NCBI RefSeq assembly: GCF_019399895.1
Contig: NC_091888.1
Span: forward strand, 2,016,501 to 2,080,500
Direction: 5' to 3'
DNA from: Cardiocondyla obscurior
Lineage: Eukaryota; Arthropoda; Insecta; Hymenoptera; Formicidae
DNA: 64,000 nt
Position 1 is the first letter of the stretch, and each line of letters starts with the position of its first letter. Positions 36,401 through 48,800 of this stretch are shown here, piece by piece. A model generated the notes under the pieces. It saw nothing but the letters and a program-made list of their open reading frames with translations. It made no database searches and was not told the DNA's origin. A program made the translations under genes and the position numbers.

Positions 36401-39400
36401 GTTAGTTCAATTGCCAGAGCGCCAGCTGCGGGGTTTTGCGAGCGACGCGCAAAGCGGGAAAGTGAAACGAGTTAAATTAAATGTGCGCGCCGCGCCAAGG
36501 GAAAAAAAAAAAATCACGGAAAGCGCCGGCTAACGATGACGCGGCGAGCGGGAGCTAATAATTATTTTGCGGCACTTGCAATTATCCGTGAGTATGGAAT
36601 CGCGGATGGGGGGAGAGGACCGCGAGCGTCCCACGCGGCACGGCGGTTTTCGCCGCATTCAGGTCATCGACGGCCTGATCGTCCCACGTGAAAATATTCC
36701 GCGCGAACGAGCGAGCGCGCGCCTACGATATCAGGAAAACCGGTGTAGCACTTTTGCCGGCGCGATACGGCCGGAGACGTTTATAACGAGACGTCCCACG
36801 GCGCGGCTGAAAATATACGTTTAACCCATTGCACCCAGTCACGTCCTAGTCATCTTTGCGAGCGCAACGCGCAGTTCCGTAACCGTCGATTTATTCAATT
36901 TACTGACGCGTCATCGTCGAGAGTGATCGACGCTGGATCCGCCGTCCTCCGAGACGGCGTGTAATTAAAATGTACGGTGAAACTTACTCGGAACAAAGTA
37001 CAGGCTCTCCCAAGTCTTATTTTCTCCACGATCATACCATGAAACAATTTTTCTTTTTTTTTTTTTGAGCGCGCAAAAGCCGATTACCTCTACGACACGT
37101 TGATTAATAAATAAAATGTAGCAAACGTCGTAACTATCGGCTGTTAAGAGAATCGTAAGAAGCGACGGACGCCAACGACGGTATTAAGTATCTGTGTCCG
37201 ACCGCCTTCGCGCGTTTACGACGTTCTAAATCGATGGATCGCTTTATCCTCGCCGAACGGTCGTAACATTGGATTCGCACCTTCTAACGTATGCAAATCC
37301 GCTTGGCGACTCGAGACGGGAAATCGTACGAACGGTCGATCCCCGTGACGAAAAGTAGACGCGTCGCGACACGTTCGCAAACGAAGCGTAAAAACGCGCG
37401 GGGGGGATGGCTGACAGTTCGGTGAAGGCTAGCGCACACAAGTCGAAGATACTCGAAGTGAATGTCATCGCAAAATGTTAATATCCGATAAATGTTAATC
37501 GCGCAAACGGTTTAATCAATCTTTTTATTAATAAGCGGTTCGACAGCGCGCGCCCGGAATCGCACGATAAAGGTCACCCGTTTCGACCAGCTGGCATATT
37601 ACAAATTGATTTAAAAATCGTCACGCTACCCGCTGCAGCTGCAGCATCCTAGCTCTGAGAGATGTCGCCTTCTGAAACCGCACGAATACATCAGCGCTGG
37701 TAGGTCCCGCTCGCCACAGGCCGGCGAAATTGATTTCGAAATCGACCACGACGAACACAACCGCAGAAATTTGTTGCAATCGATTCGCTGTCGCTGGGCG
37801 CGCTTAAACAACGGCGCGATTAAAGTAAACGCCACTTAAACGGCCGATTTTCTCACGAAATGCCTTTGCGCGCCAACGCGTTCGGGCGAGCTGCAACGAA
37901 TTTCGCGGCATTATCCGTCATTGCAAAATGGGATAATCATAGAGGGACCGCGAGGGGCTGAATGCAAACAAATGTGACTGTAAAAATTTATATTTATCTG
38001 AAATTCATTGCGATAATTCCTAATTTTCGAATTTTCGAGTCTTAAATAAATTCATATTTTTTTTTTTTCTTACGTTATTAAAAAACGCGACTTAGAATTG
38101 TATCACGTCCAAAAAATTCCTGTTATTTTCGTAAATTTTTAAAATTATTGGTCCAGAGTTCTAACTTTGAAAAAGAATCGTTCTTACTCGGCGCAATAAC
38201 GAAAGTTTCGTGTTATAGCCTGCAGTAACCCATGGTTGGGTCTTCAAGTGACACGTGTGAGACATAAAACAGACCATAATATTCTAGCGCATAGGCCTCG
38301 ATGGTAAAACGTCAGTTTGGCGAAAACGAACGACCGATCGGCCAGGACTAAAACACACGGCTATATCTCTTCGTCGTGCATTTTCCTGATGTTAAGAATC
38401 CCTTTTTGCGTGCCATTGGTCGCGTGCGTTCGCACTTTGTCAAGTAAAAAAAAAAAAAATATTGTTCCGCAAAAATGCCCGAGCCGTACCAGCAGCCGAC
38501 GTCGCTTTTGCATGCCCACCTAGTACCCCTGGAGTGTACACAGGTGTGGCCGCCGGTTTATGCCGCTCAATTTATTGCCCTTTTCATTTATTACCGCGTG
38601 GTAAGAGACGTTGACGGCGGTGCAGTAACTGCAGCCTTTCGACCCGCGGTAATGTATTCTTCATCGCTCGCGAGCGTTAGACTCCCGGTCGCGTCGGCCA
38701 CGTTTCAGCGGTTAATTCCTCTGAAAACTGGCGGGGGATTCGTGTCTAATTAGAGTTACCTCAAAGCCTCTCGTTACGTCCCGTGCACCTGCCCTATTAC
38801 CGGCGGAAGGAGAAAACGCGAAATTAATGTTGCACCTTCGCAACGCGCGGAACGCAATTCGTCCTAAATTCCGTGTTTTGCTATTTCGCGAGTTCCTCGA
38901 ATTGCTTGGGGGATTGTTAAAAAAAAATAAAAAACTGCTCGCGATTGCAACGTCCCTCTCGCGATTAGAGTGTGCGTGTCGGGAATTGCGTGCAAGATGC
39001 GCGCGAACGCACACAAACGTACTCGTCAGCTGTCGTTTCTCGCGCTCGCTCGCCACGAGGAATGTGTGTGCGTGTCGGAAGGGAACCAATTCTCAAGTTT
39101 CAGCTGACGATTGCCGTCCGGTCGGACTTGGGTGTTGTTGCTAAGCCCCAGTGTGGAACGAATACAGAGCGAGTCCTGCTTTATAGAGCTCTTTCTCGAA
39201 AATGTCGCCGAACCGATAATTAAAAACGTTAGCAACCTAAGCCTAATGTCCTACGTCGAAAAATATGCTGGACGTACGCTCGTAGGACGAAAAATCTTGG
39301 CCACTCGAATAGTGCGTGTTCAAATGAATGGAATGAATAGAAATGTATGAAAGTCGAGTTGGACAGCGGGCTTTAATGGTGTCGCCTGGAACGCTGCAAT

Positions 39401-41434
39401 GCGACACGTGCGGCGCAACATGCTTATTTATCCAGCAGAATTGCGTCAAGGCGCAATCGCGAATGCGAATTTATTCGAGCGCCTCGCGCTCTGCTCGGCA
39501 TACCGTTCCTATTGCGCCGATTGTAACGCACGATTAAAAATTACAAAATATCAACGCTCGCGCGGTATTCGACCCGTGTTAGAAAATATCGAGTGTCGTT
39601 TATCTCGCGCGATACAACCTCAGCGCGATTACCGTGGAGCGTAACGCGTAAGCACGCACGAAATCTCGTGCGAGCGCGTGCATTGCGTGATTGCGAAAAT
39701 CGTCGCAATGTCGACCAAATATAGCTTCGCGTATACTTTCCTTTCGCGACGCAACAGCGAAACGCGAAGGTATATATTCCCTCGCGCAAGTCGGTAACAT
39801 ATACATATATTATAATAACGCAACGTGGTCGTGGACCATCGTGGACAGCTATCAAATTGCAAAGATGCTCTCTAAGAAAAATGTAAAGAACTAAAGACAC
39901 ATTAGATAAATCAAAGAGACTAAGCTTACAAGCGGGAAAGATGTTATAATAATATTTGAGTTTAATATCAAATTGAAATAATTCAACTACAATTTTAATT
40001 TGTAAAGCGTTGACAGTTTTCGACAGCTCTGGGTTTAACTTATTTCCCTTTCCGCCGTTATGTTTTGATATTTAATCTTGCTTAGTGAAGATCAAAGCCA
40101 AAACGTTTACGCTGTTTCTTAAGCCCGGTAATAAACTCACAAAATATTACGCCACTTTTGTTACTCGTAAATTTAGTATTTTCCGTTTTTTAATTCAATT
40201 TGCTTAGCAATAAACAACTGGTTTAACTCCTATTAATTTGGAATACGTGGACGTAATCCCGAGATTCCTTTCCAGAATGGGCAACGAAAGTGCGAGTGAG
40301 AGTCCTATAAAGTCGGCACTTTATGTCGCCACGTGCAACGAAAATTTGTTATGGAATGCGAGGCTCACGGAAGCCACTATCCAGCGCGATTTCACAATCG
40401 TTTCCGTGCGATCTCGATGAGCGATAAATTTGATCGGTGTGGTCAGGAGAGAGAGAGAGAGAAAAATAAAAAATAAAAACCTCGTCCAGAGTATATGATT
40501 TTACGTAACACGGCACGATACGGTAACGAAACGTAACGAAGTTAACAATAGTGGAAACATATTGCGCAATTCGATTATTTCCGAGCGTTCCCCACAGCGA
40601 AGGGTTTAGCGACACTCAATTTGCCCGAAGCGCACCGCGGGAAATATTTTCGCACTTGGCGTGGAGTTGAAAGGGAATGTTGAGAAGGGGGTTCCACGTC
40701 CCGCTGAGGGAGGATCGAAACGTGACGCTCGCACTTCGAGGGACGCGTTTCCGGTCGATTGATCCGCATTACGTCGTCGACGAGGGGCCCCGCGCAGCCT
40801 GGGGCCCGATTTCCTACCGCACCGCGCGCGCCGTTACTCGAATCTGGGACGGAGAAAGAGAGAGGACGGCAAGACGATATATATCTCGGTGAACTATATC
40901 AATCGTCGCCGGGTAAACTGGCCCGCGGGCTCGCGCTCGGCCAGGTTTGCCCTTGGGATTCCTGCGAAGCGTGGGTGAACGCGCCTGCTAACTTTTCTTC
41001 GCAGAACGGCGATCTGGAGGGCGATCGGCGGGGTTTACCGGATCGCAGCGTGCGCGTTCGCCGGAGCGTAACCTTATTTTTACCTCAGCGGCCGGCCGGC
41101 GACGAAGAACGACTCGCGACTCCCCGTTCCGTGAAACGGCTTCTCGGTCTACGCTCTCGTACTTTGTCCTCCGATAGCGCCAAAGAAATTGGTGGAAAAG
41201 GGATAACGCGAGAAAACGAACAGTCGCGAAATCTACGCGAGGAAAGACCCACCGCTTCGGCTTTCTTATATACTTCAGCTACAATAATAAAAATTACGCA
41301 AGTAGGAACGTTCTTTGTTGTTCGCGGACTCGAGATGCTGATGCGTCCGCGTGAAATAATAGGGATGAAACAAATGTATCCGCGACCGGAGAATCGTAAG
41401 AATAACACCGTAACCATAACTCACTGTGACGAAG

Positions 41435-41460
41435 AAAAAAAAAAAAAAAAAAAAAAAAAA
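41435..41460. repeat. Poly(A) tract, 26 nt (poly(T) on minus)
   Basis: Among the longest homopolymers in the window. On minus it is followed by CTTCGTCACAG, giving an acceptor-like element but not a fused donor (the next bases are TGAGTT). No target-site duplication or retrogene body is seen beside it. Confidence 0.9.
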
Positions 41461-41538
41461 GGAACCGACAGGTACGTTATTACGGTGTGTAAAACAGACA
41501 TTCGCGGTCGGATTGTGCGTCGGGAATGGGCATATACA

Positions 41539-41557
41539 CGGCGGCGGCGGCGGCGGC
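41539..41557. repeat. (CGG)6 trinucleotide repeat
   Basis: Short perfect CGG repeat, read as poly-arginine in the spurious 307-codon plus frame. It lies in the kinase intron. Confidence 0.85.
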
Positions 41558-41838
41558 CGCTGGTACCAAAGCCTCGGAATATAATCTCGGAAATCGATGC
41601 CACGCAGTGTCTTGCAAATGCGAGAATAATAGGCAGTAAGAGGGAAGAACAGCAGGTAGCAATAAATATCTACCTACGGTGAACGCGTTACAAGCTCACG
41701 GGGCTCACGGCGCGCGCCCGCCGGCACGAGAAACAATAACGGCCCCGCTAATACGTCGTTCTTTCGCATAAGCACCGCCGCACACGGCAGAATAAAAAGA
41801 GTTTAATGCACCGGAGCGGCGCGCAGAGAGTGGCCCCC

Positions 41839-41862
41839 GACGACGACGGCGACGACGACGAT
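41839..41862. repeat. (GAC)n trinucleotide repeat
   Basis: Eight GAC-type units with one GGC interruption; encodes poly-Asp only in a chance frame. Confidence 0.8.
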
Positions 41863-43296
41863 ACGCAAGCCGGTAAAACTTGTCCCATTCTCCGCTCGCG
41901 CACTTCCTCCGTATCCGACGCGGTCGCGCGCAACGCAATTCCTTCGCATACACTCGCATACAGGATGGAGCCGCTCGCCGCGGTACGCGTAGGCTGATTA
42001 CCGAGCCGTAATCGCGCACGTAATTGCGCCAGTGTAATCAAGGGGACGCGCGCGGAATGAAAAATTCCGCCGCGCGGCCGATTTCACGCTGGGCCTTTTT
42101 TGCGGCCGATCGATTACCCGCGCGCGCGCGTCGCGGCGATCGAGCGTTCCAGCGGGCAAACGAGTATCCCTCCTGATGATCGTAATCGATGCTAAATCCA
42201 ACGGGGCTACCTAATTTCCAGCGTTGAATATTTAATTTTCCACGGTCGGGATTAAACTATATTTCAAGGCTTTAACGAGATCAAGATTAAACGGCAGGTA
42301 AAACTCGAATTAGTTGCCTTTCTATATAAGTTTTGCCAATTATGTTTATTCTCGCACAGGAAGAAATTTATTAATGGCACGAGCGATTTTTATTATATTA
42401 GAGCAGAATGCGTGAGACAATTATTAAAATTTTTTTTTTTCTTTTTTTTTTTCTACGAGATAATCGCATTGACGTAAGGGTCAGGCGTGTTGCGACTCGC
42501 CGTTAAAATGCGAACAAGGTTGTTCCCTTTCGAATAGTATACCATAATGGAGACGCGGAACTGCAACGCGAGCCGATGACGGCACGGCGAAGTGGGACAA
42601 CCAGACCGTCGGGGTTACTACTTTCAAACGATTTTCTGGACATATCGTAGCTGCCCGCGATACGCAATCGGCAGCATCTCCGAGAACCAGTTGGCCGCGC
42701 AAAAAGACACCGTCAAAGGCCATAATTTGCGAGACTTTCTACCCGCGCGGCGGGACTTCGGGAGTGCGACCCGCCGACGGGTGAAAAATAGGTAAAGCGA
42801 GAAAAAATCCTCGAGGCCAAATACATCGCGATTCCTCCGCCGCGGCGGACAGGCCGCTGCCGACAGCCAGTTCCCGCGATCGAACCGAGCAATGGATTGA
42901 ATAATGATCTAAAAATTATATATCGTACGTATTATGATTCCAAGAATCTGGCATCGCCAGGGATCGCCGGGGAATATACGCAGCCGCGAAACGCGACGCG
43001 AGATAGATATACCAGACGAAGATAGAAAGATACATCATAGAGACACGAGAGACGATTGTGGCGGCGGGTTTCTTCGTTAAGAGACCCTATGTGCACCGAC
43101 CTCGTTACTACGCGGTCGCTCCCCTTCGGTTTCCGTTCGGTTAACCGTAAATTACAACTGCGACTGGTGTGTAACGAGCATAATGGCGACGGTAGTCGGG
43201 TGAAGGTCGGCCAACTCGAGCGCGGGAAGCGAGTGAGCGACAGCAAGGCGACAAGAAGCGGCATGCGCTACGCTCTACGCGCGATCCTTCTCGTTC

Positions 43297-43321
43297 TTTT
43301 TTTTTTTTTTTTTTTTTTTTT
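43297..43321. repeat. Poly(T) tract, 25 nt
   Basis: One of only two runs of 20 or more with T on the plus strand. No adjacent gene. Confidence 0.9.
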
Positions 43322-45829
43322 ACCACCGGAGAAAAATCGAAGAAAGAAATGGACCGTTTGACCGCGACTGATCGCGAGAACAACAAAAATGAACCGTCTA
43401 GTCGCGCCGTAGGATTTTACGCGAAAGAAGAGGCCAGACCAAGTGCGCGTTTCCTTGCAACACGCTGTACACAATGCGTGTCTAGACGGACCTGCGTCTC
43501 CCGCCGCTTTACGAGTTACGTGGCGACGTAGCATCCCTTTTGTAATAGACGCTCCCCCGCTTTCGAGTCATTTCCGTCGCGCCGACGGTGACTTTAACCC
43601 TCGTGTCGCATGCGAGAACGGGATTCATTACGAACGCCATTAATAACGACGGGATCCGCAACGTGCTAGCAATAAATAATTACGAGCGTACGTTTGACCC
43701 CCTGTGTTCACGAGTTTTGTTACTTTTTGTTTTTTTTTTTTCTCCTAGAACTCCTCCCTCATTCCGGGATTTAATTAAAGCGGAGGCGTGCAAGTCTGAA
43801 TGTCGAGATTCCCCAAGAGACGGTTGCTTTTCCAATCGCGCGGCAGATGTGGGCGTGAAACACGTAAAAATATCTTTGTCTCCGCATACCGAAACGGCTA
43901 GTGCCCAAGTCACTCGGAGTGCCGAGATGCATTTTTCATTCCCCCGCACGGCCCGTGGATCACCTCGCGCGACTTGTATCCTCGAAAATCAGATTAACCC
44001 CGCGAAGTTGTTCGCCGCCCACGCTTCCAGCGCATCGGTTTAAGAACTGGTTCCAAAGGTACGATTAATCAATCGTAAATGTAAATTCATTAACGCCTTA
44101 AGCGCCATTTGTGGTCATCCGGCCGTGAGGTTTTACGCGCAACAAAAATTCAGCCATTCAACATACTCTAAGGACACGTTAATATGCTTGTGCAGACCGC
44201 AAAATAATTTTCCGCTTTATATGAATCCATGACGAATATGTTCGATACTTCCAGATTAAAACAAAATAAAAATAAAAAATAAAATAAAAAAGTGAATTTT
44301 ATTACTTCCTTCTGAAATAAACGGGAATAAGGAAGCGATATAAATTTATAAATCAATAAACAAAAAGTAAATAAATAAAAAAATTATTTTAACTAGATAA
44401 CTTTAACGAAACAAATTGAATTGTCATAAGATCGATAAATTATATGTATATCGATGGGTACAAAGATACGCGTCATCGACCACTTCTTTCAAAGTTTCCT
44501 CCCTCTTCCTCGCGGTTACATTGTTCGAGACTGTATCTCGTTACTGCATCCTCGATAAAACAAAAGTAACAAAGGACCACACGATGTAGCCGCGTAATTC
44601 GCCGGTATGATCAAAATAAAGGCTTAAGAGGCAAGCAATGAAAAAGCCGATGGACAACGTACATTTTACGCGTCTCGAGATGGTTACAAGTATAAACGGC
44701 GCTTGTTCCCGTGCAAGAAAAAGCAAAAGGGGAGGAAGAGAGCCGATTCTGCGACTGTGTCACTTTCAGACCAAGCAGAAGAGGCCCTCGATTAATTCCG
44801 GAAGATTATGAAAAGTTACGTAGCGAGCGGAATACAGATAAAAATAAGATTACGACGCACACGTGTTTTAAGAGGTGAGTTAATTCAAGTAAAAGTATTT
44901 CACGATACGTTGTGACAAGACCGACGTCGCCGTTAACACGCTCACGCTGAAACGTGATGAGCGAGGCACGAGCGTGCGGCGAGAGAGCGGGACGACGAAA
45001 CTCGAGGATCCGGGCAAATTCGAAAGTTGTTGCGCCTTCGAGAACCGACGTCGAATCGACACTTTCCCATGTTCGGCGACGGCGGCCGGGGGCGGCAAAG
45101 ACCTACGAAATAACCCCCCTGAAGAATCGTGACGGCACAATGGCGCGATCTGGGCCAAAGGTGTCCCGCCGTAAGGGATCGTGACTCATAGATCACCGCA
45201 ATATCGCGAGCGATCCGACTGCCGCCCTTCTCTCTCTCTCTCTCTCTTTCTCTCTGCGCCCGGATTTTTTTTGTTTCCCCCCCGCAGTCGGCGAGGGTGT
45301 CGTAATACCTTGACAACCGCGCATACCACCGCCTCTCCGTCGGTTTCCCTCTTGGTGTCGTGATCGCGCTCTCGCGCCCGTAGATCAGCTCTCGACGTTT
45401 CAGCCTCTATTGAGATCCCGCCGATCTTACACGCTGCCCGAATGCATCGGGATCTCGGCCGCGACTTTCCGTTCCGGTCGTCTCTCTCGGCGGAGACTGC
45501 ACACTTCGGATTTTATTTACTTCAGAACTTTACTCTCGCCAGCCGTCGTGACTGTCTCACGAGCACGATGTCTTATTAAACAACCCTTCCGCGCACGATG
45601 ACGACGATTATCACCGGTGCGGATAAAGCCGCCGATGGAATGCGCCGTGTCGAGGCGTTCCGTCGCTTTAATTACGTTTATCGGTCCACCCGATCGGAAC
45701 GTCGCGACCTAGCCAAGTCTAGAGGTGGAGAGAATCAACGGAGAAAAAGAGCGACCGGGGGCTCCAATCTTCACGGGCGAGAAAATACGCGATCGCGATG
45801 ACGAACAATCACCATCTTTTCCTCTCAAG

Positions 45830-45859
<30 letters not shown>
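45830..45859. repeat. (GCC)10 trinucleotide repeat
   Basis: Ten perfect GCC units. They produce a poly-alanine run inside a chance plus-strand frame (45725-46006), but no splice or family evidence supports coding. (GGC)n-type repeats also occur at 12656-12680 and 41539-41557. Confidence 0.9.
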
Positions 45860-45862
<3 letters not shown>

Positions 45863-48800
45863 GCGGCCGTGATCATTGGCTACGGATCAATAACTGCTGC
45901 TGGAATCGCTAGCAAACAGCCGGCGATTGTCAGTCGACTTCGTCGAAGTCGGACGCCAGATTCTTTCGGACAACTTCTCGTGAAAGAAATACAAATGATA
46001 ATTTGAATAAACCGTTTAAACACGCCAGACTGAGTGATAACAGAATTTTAACGTTACGCCGCGTTGAAAGGAAGAAAGCTAAATAAATATTGACGAAAAA
46101 ATATACCGGTATTTAAATCCAATGTACCGTTCGATACCCAAAATAAGCAGCGCTTGTTCGTTCGTTCAGTCGGGGTCGAAATCGCCCGAAATAATGTGAG
46201 CGGAAAGTCCTCCGCCAACGCACGCGCCGAAATCCGTAGATTTTGTGAGGAGGAATAGAGAGAGAGAGAGAAAGAGAGAGAGGAAAGAAGCTTTGTCATG
46301 CCAAGTGAATAAACGTAACCGCTGCATACAGGAAGCTGCATCCTTAAAACCTAACTGCGCGCGTGCTGTCTGACAGCAAGGGACTTTGAAAAGAGACAGC
46401 TGCTGCTTATCGGGGAAAAGCAGTTGGCTCTCCTAGAACATTTTGCACCCTAAACCGTCCCCGAGATTAAAGAAAAATCCTGCAGCGCCGATCGTGACAG
46501 GCAGCTGGAAGAGGAAATCATGCGACAACGGTTGACTGGCATTCTTGTATTACATTCGTCGAAATCGATCTCGAGAAAGTTTCGAGGCTGTTTTCCTCCG
46601 CGTTTCCAATGCACATAGACTCGTGGCGCGCAATAAAAACGAGCCCCCGGACGAGATTTCATTCAATAAAACGCGACGATGTCAAACGTTATCGAATTAC
46701 TCCTTCGGTGTAATTAAGTTAAAGAAAACCTGCTGGCGGTAATTAATTCGATCTCGTAATTGCGATATATAAATTATTCGGTATTGCCGACGACATAATT
46801 AAATATTTCTCCGTGATCCCGCCTCGAAAACAACGCGAGGAGCGTTGCCCCGTGTCTCGCAGCTCTCCGCGCGAACAGCTGCATCGCTCGGCCCGACAAT
46901 TGAGCAAACACAATTATCCCGGGCTCCCAGATAATTTCGAACGCGACATAATTGTATTCGGAGTCGCATCAATGCTCCGTATAGACGCCGATCGTCCGCA
47001 TATGGCACATCCCTCCGCCCTCGGGAAAGGGATCACGATGGGTATGTCGAATCGACTCGCCGGGCGCACCCCGTGATCTCGTTTTCCCCTCTCGACGGAA
47101 GGTCGTCTTCGGGCGACCGGATCGCGCGACACAAGGCCCGAACAAGTGGGCAGGCCTAGCAGCCTGCTTGCCGCATTAATTGCGAGTGCCGTTACCGGGT
47201 ACTTCCCAGATGGCATGCCCGTTCCTGTCACGTAAGCTCGTCCAGAGCGCACAGTCGTCATTCGATCTTGCGGATCAGATTTTTCTTCCACTCGATCGCT
47301 TCTCTCTCTTTCTCTCTCGTTTCTTTTCTCTCCCGGGTTCCGTCGCGATTCCTCGAAATGACGCTGTCAGCGTGAAAAGTCATGTGCGACGCACGCCATT
47401 TGTTCATTGAACTCAATTAAACCCAAGTGATATCTTACGGATATTCAAACGCTCACTTATTTATTGCAAATGCGTTTGGTTGTCAGCGCTAAATGAAACC
47501 GTATGCACACGTCCGATATGAAGATATACGCCGCCGTCGCGCGAGCCGAGATCAGATGCCGGGCACGACGTTATCTCCGTCGCTTTTGTGTCGAGCCGGA
47601 ACGCAAAGTTGGAACGCGCGCGAGAAAGATCTCGCGTGTCGCAGTACGGTAGCTACGTTTCTAACCACGACGCATACCTTTAACGCGCATACACGGCTCT
47701 CTTCCTCTCGTTCCTCCAGACGTATCATCTACTTCATCGGCGAGGGTAATAATCGCGGGGTGTCCCCTCGAGAAGCGATCCCAGACACCCACGCGGCGGT
47801 CGCGCGCCTCAAGGAGAGGCCATCGCGCAATACGCGATATCGGTGAATTACGAAGCGTCGCGCGCTGCAGGAATTTAAACGCGAGACCCTGTCAGGGAGA
47901 GACGCTCTTTATGGTATCAGGTTGGACCTTAGAATATATACCAAGGCGACGGTCAGGGAGAAGCGAGAAAGAGAGATAGAGAGAGACAAGGGACCGGAGA
48001 GTCTGGCGTGGGTTGAAAATAGCTCGTGGCCGGGCGAAGTATGCCGAGACTGTCCGCTATGCACTTGCCATTCGATATTTATATCCATATAAGTAAGATA
48101 CGCTGGAATACCTCCACCTCTAGCGATCGGGCGACCGTACAAAAGAACAACCCGCGCCCGGCCGAAGATATACCGGCCGCGAGAGAGCCAATATCCCGAG
48201 ACATCTCGGAACACAATTCGTTTTACGAGCTGCGCGCGCGGCGAGAGCCCGCAGCAGGCCGCGAGTTATTTATTTTCTGCCGGAGGCCCGCATAAGGGAT
48301 GCCTTCTGCTCGTTATCATTCTGGGCACACGCATACACGGCCGCATCTTCCGTTTCTGCCGGAAACCGAGGGAAACGCCCGCCCGCGAAAGACAAGTGGT
48401 CGTTTTTCGTCGATCGCGAGATACGTCTCCAACCGATAATCGCCGCATGCGAAGGAGAGATAAGACGGCAAATATGTAAATAACGTCGCGTGAAATTGTC
48501 ACGCTTCACCGATATCGACGGCGAATAGTTTTTCTTTAATTTTTACGGTGGAAAAACGGCGAGATTCGCGCCGGTATGCAAAGGCAATGAAATTAGTTGC
48601 CGTTCATTTTTCTTAACTTGTCTGGAATTTGTCGAAAACGCTTTTATACATCTTATACACCGGAAATTCTCAAACAACTTTTACTGAAGATATGTACGCG
48701 CGATTCAATATTCCGCGGAGCATGCGATAAACATTTTCGCTGATTGAAATGCGTCGATGACTCTCGAGTGCCGTTTTTCTACCGCGTACAATCATCTCCA

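Noticed and set aside
36988..37050. Minus-strand stretch ending in CCGA|GTAAGT that reads WYDRGENKTWESLYFVP
   Set aside because: No acceptor or start codon upstream; the preceding sequence is purine-rich, so no exon can be closed.
40759..41682. 307-codon open frame on plus, the second longest in the window
   Set aside because: Arg/Ser-rich translation, a poly-Lys from a 26-A homopolymer and a poly-Arg from a CGG repeat, with no domain. High CpG content makes stop codons rare, so long chance frames are expected.
45725..46006. Frame with a ten-alanine run
   Set aside because: The run comes from the (GCC)10 microsatellite; no supporting splice sites or family features.
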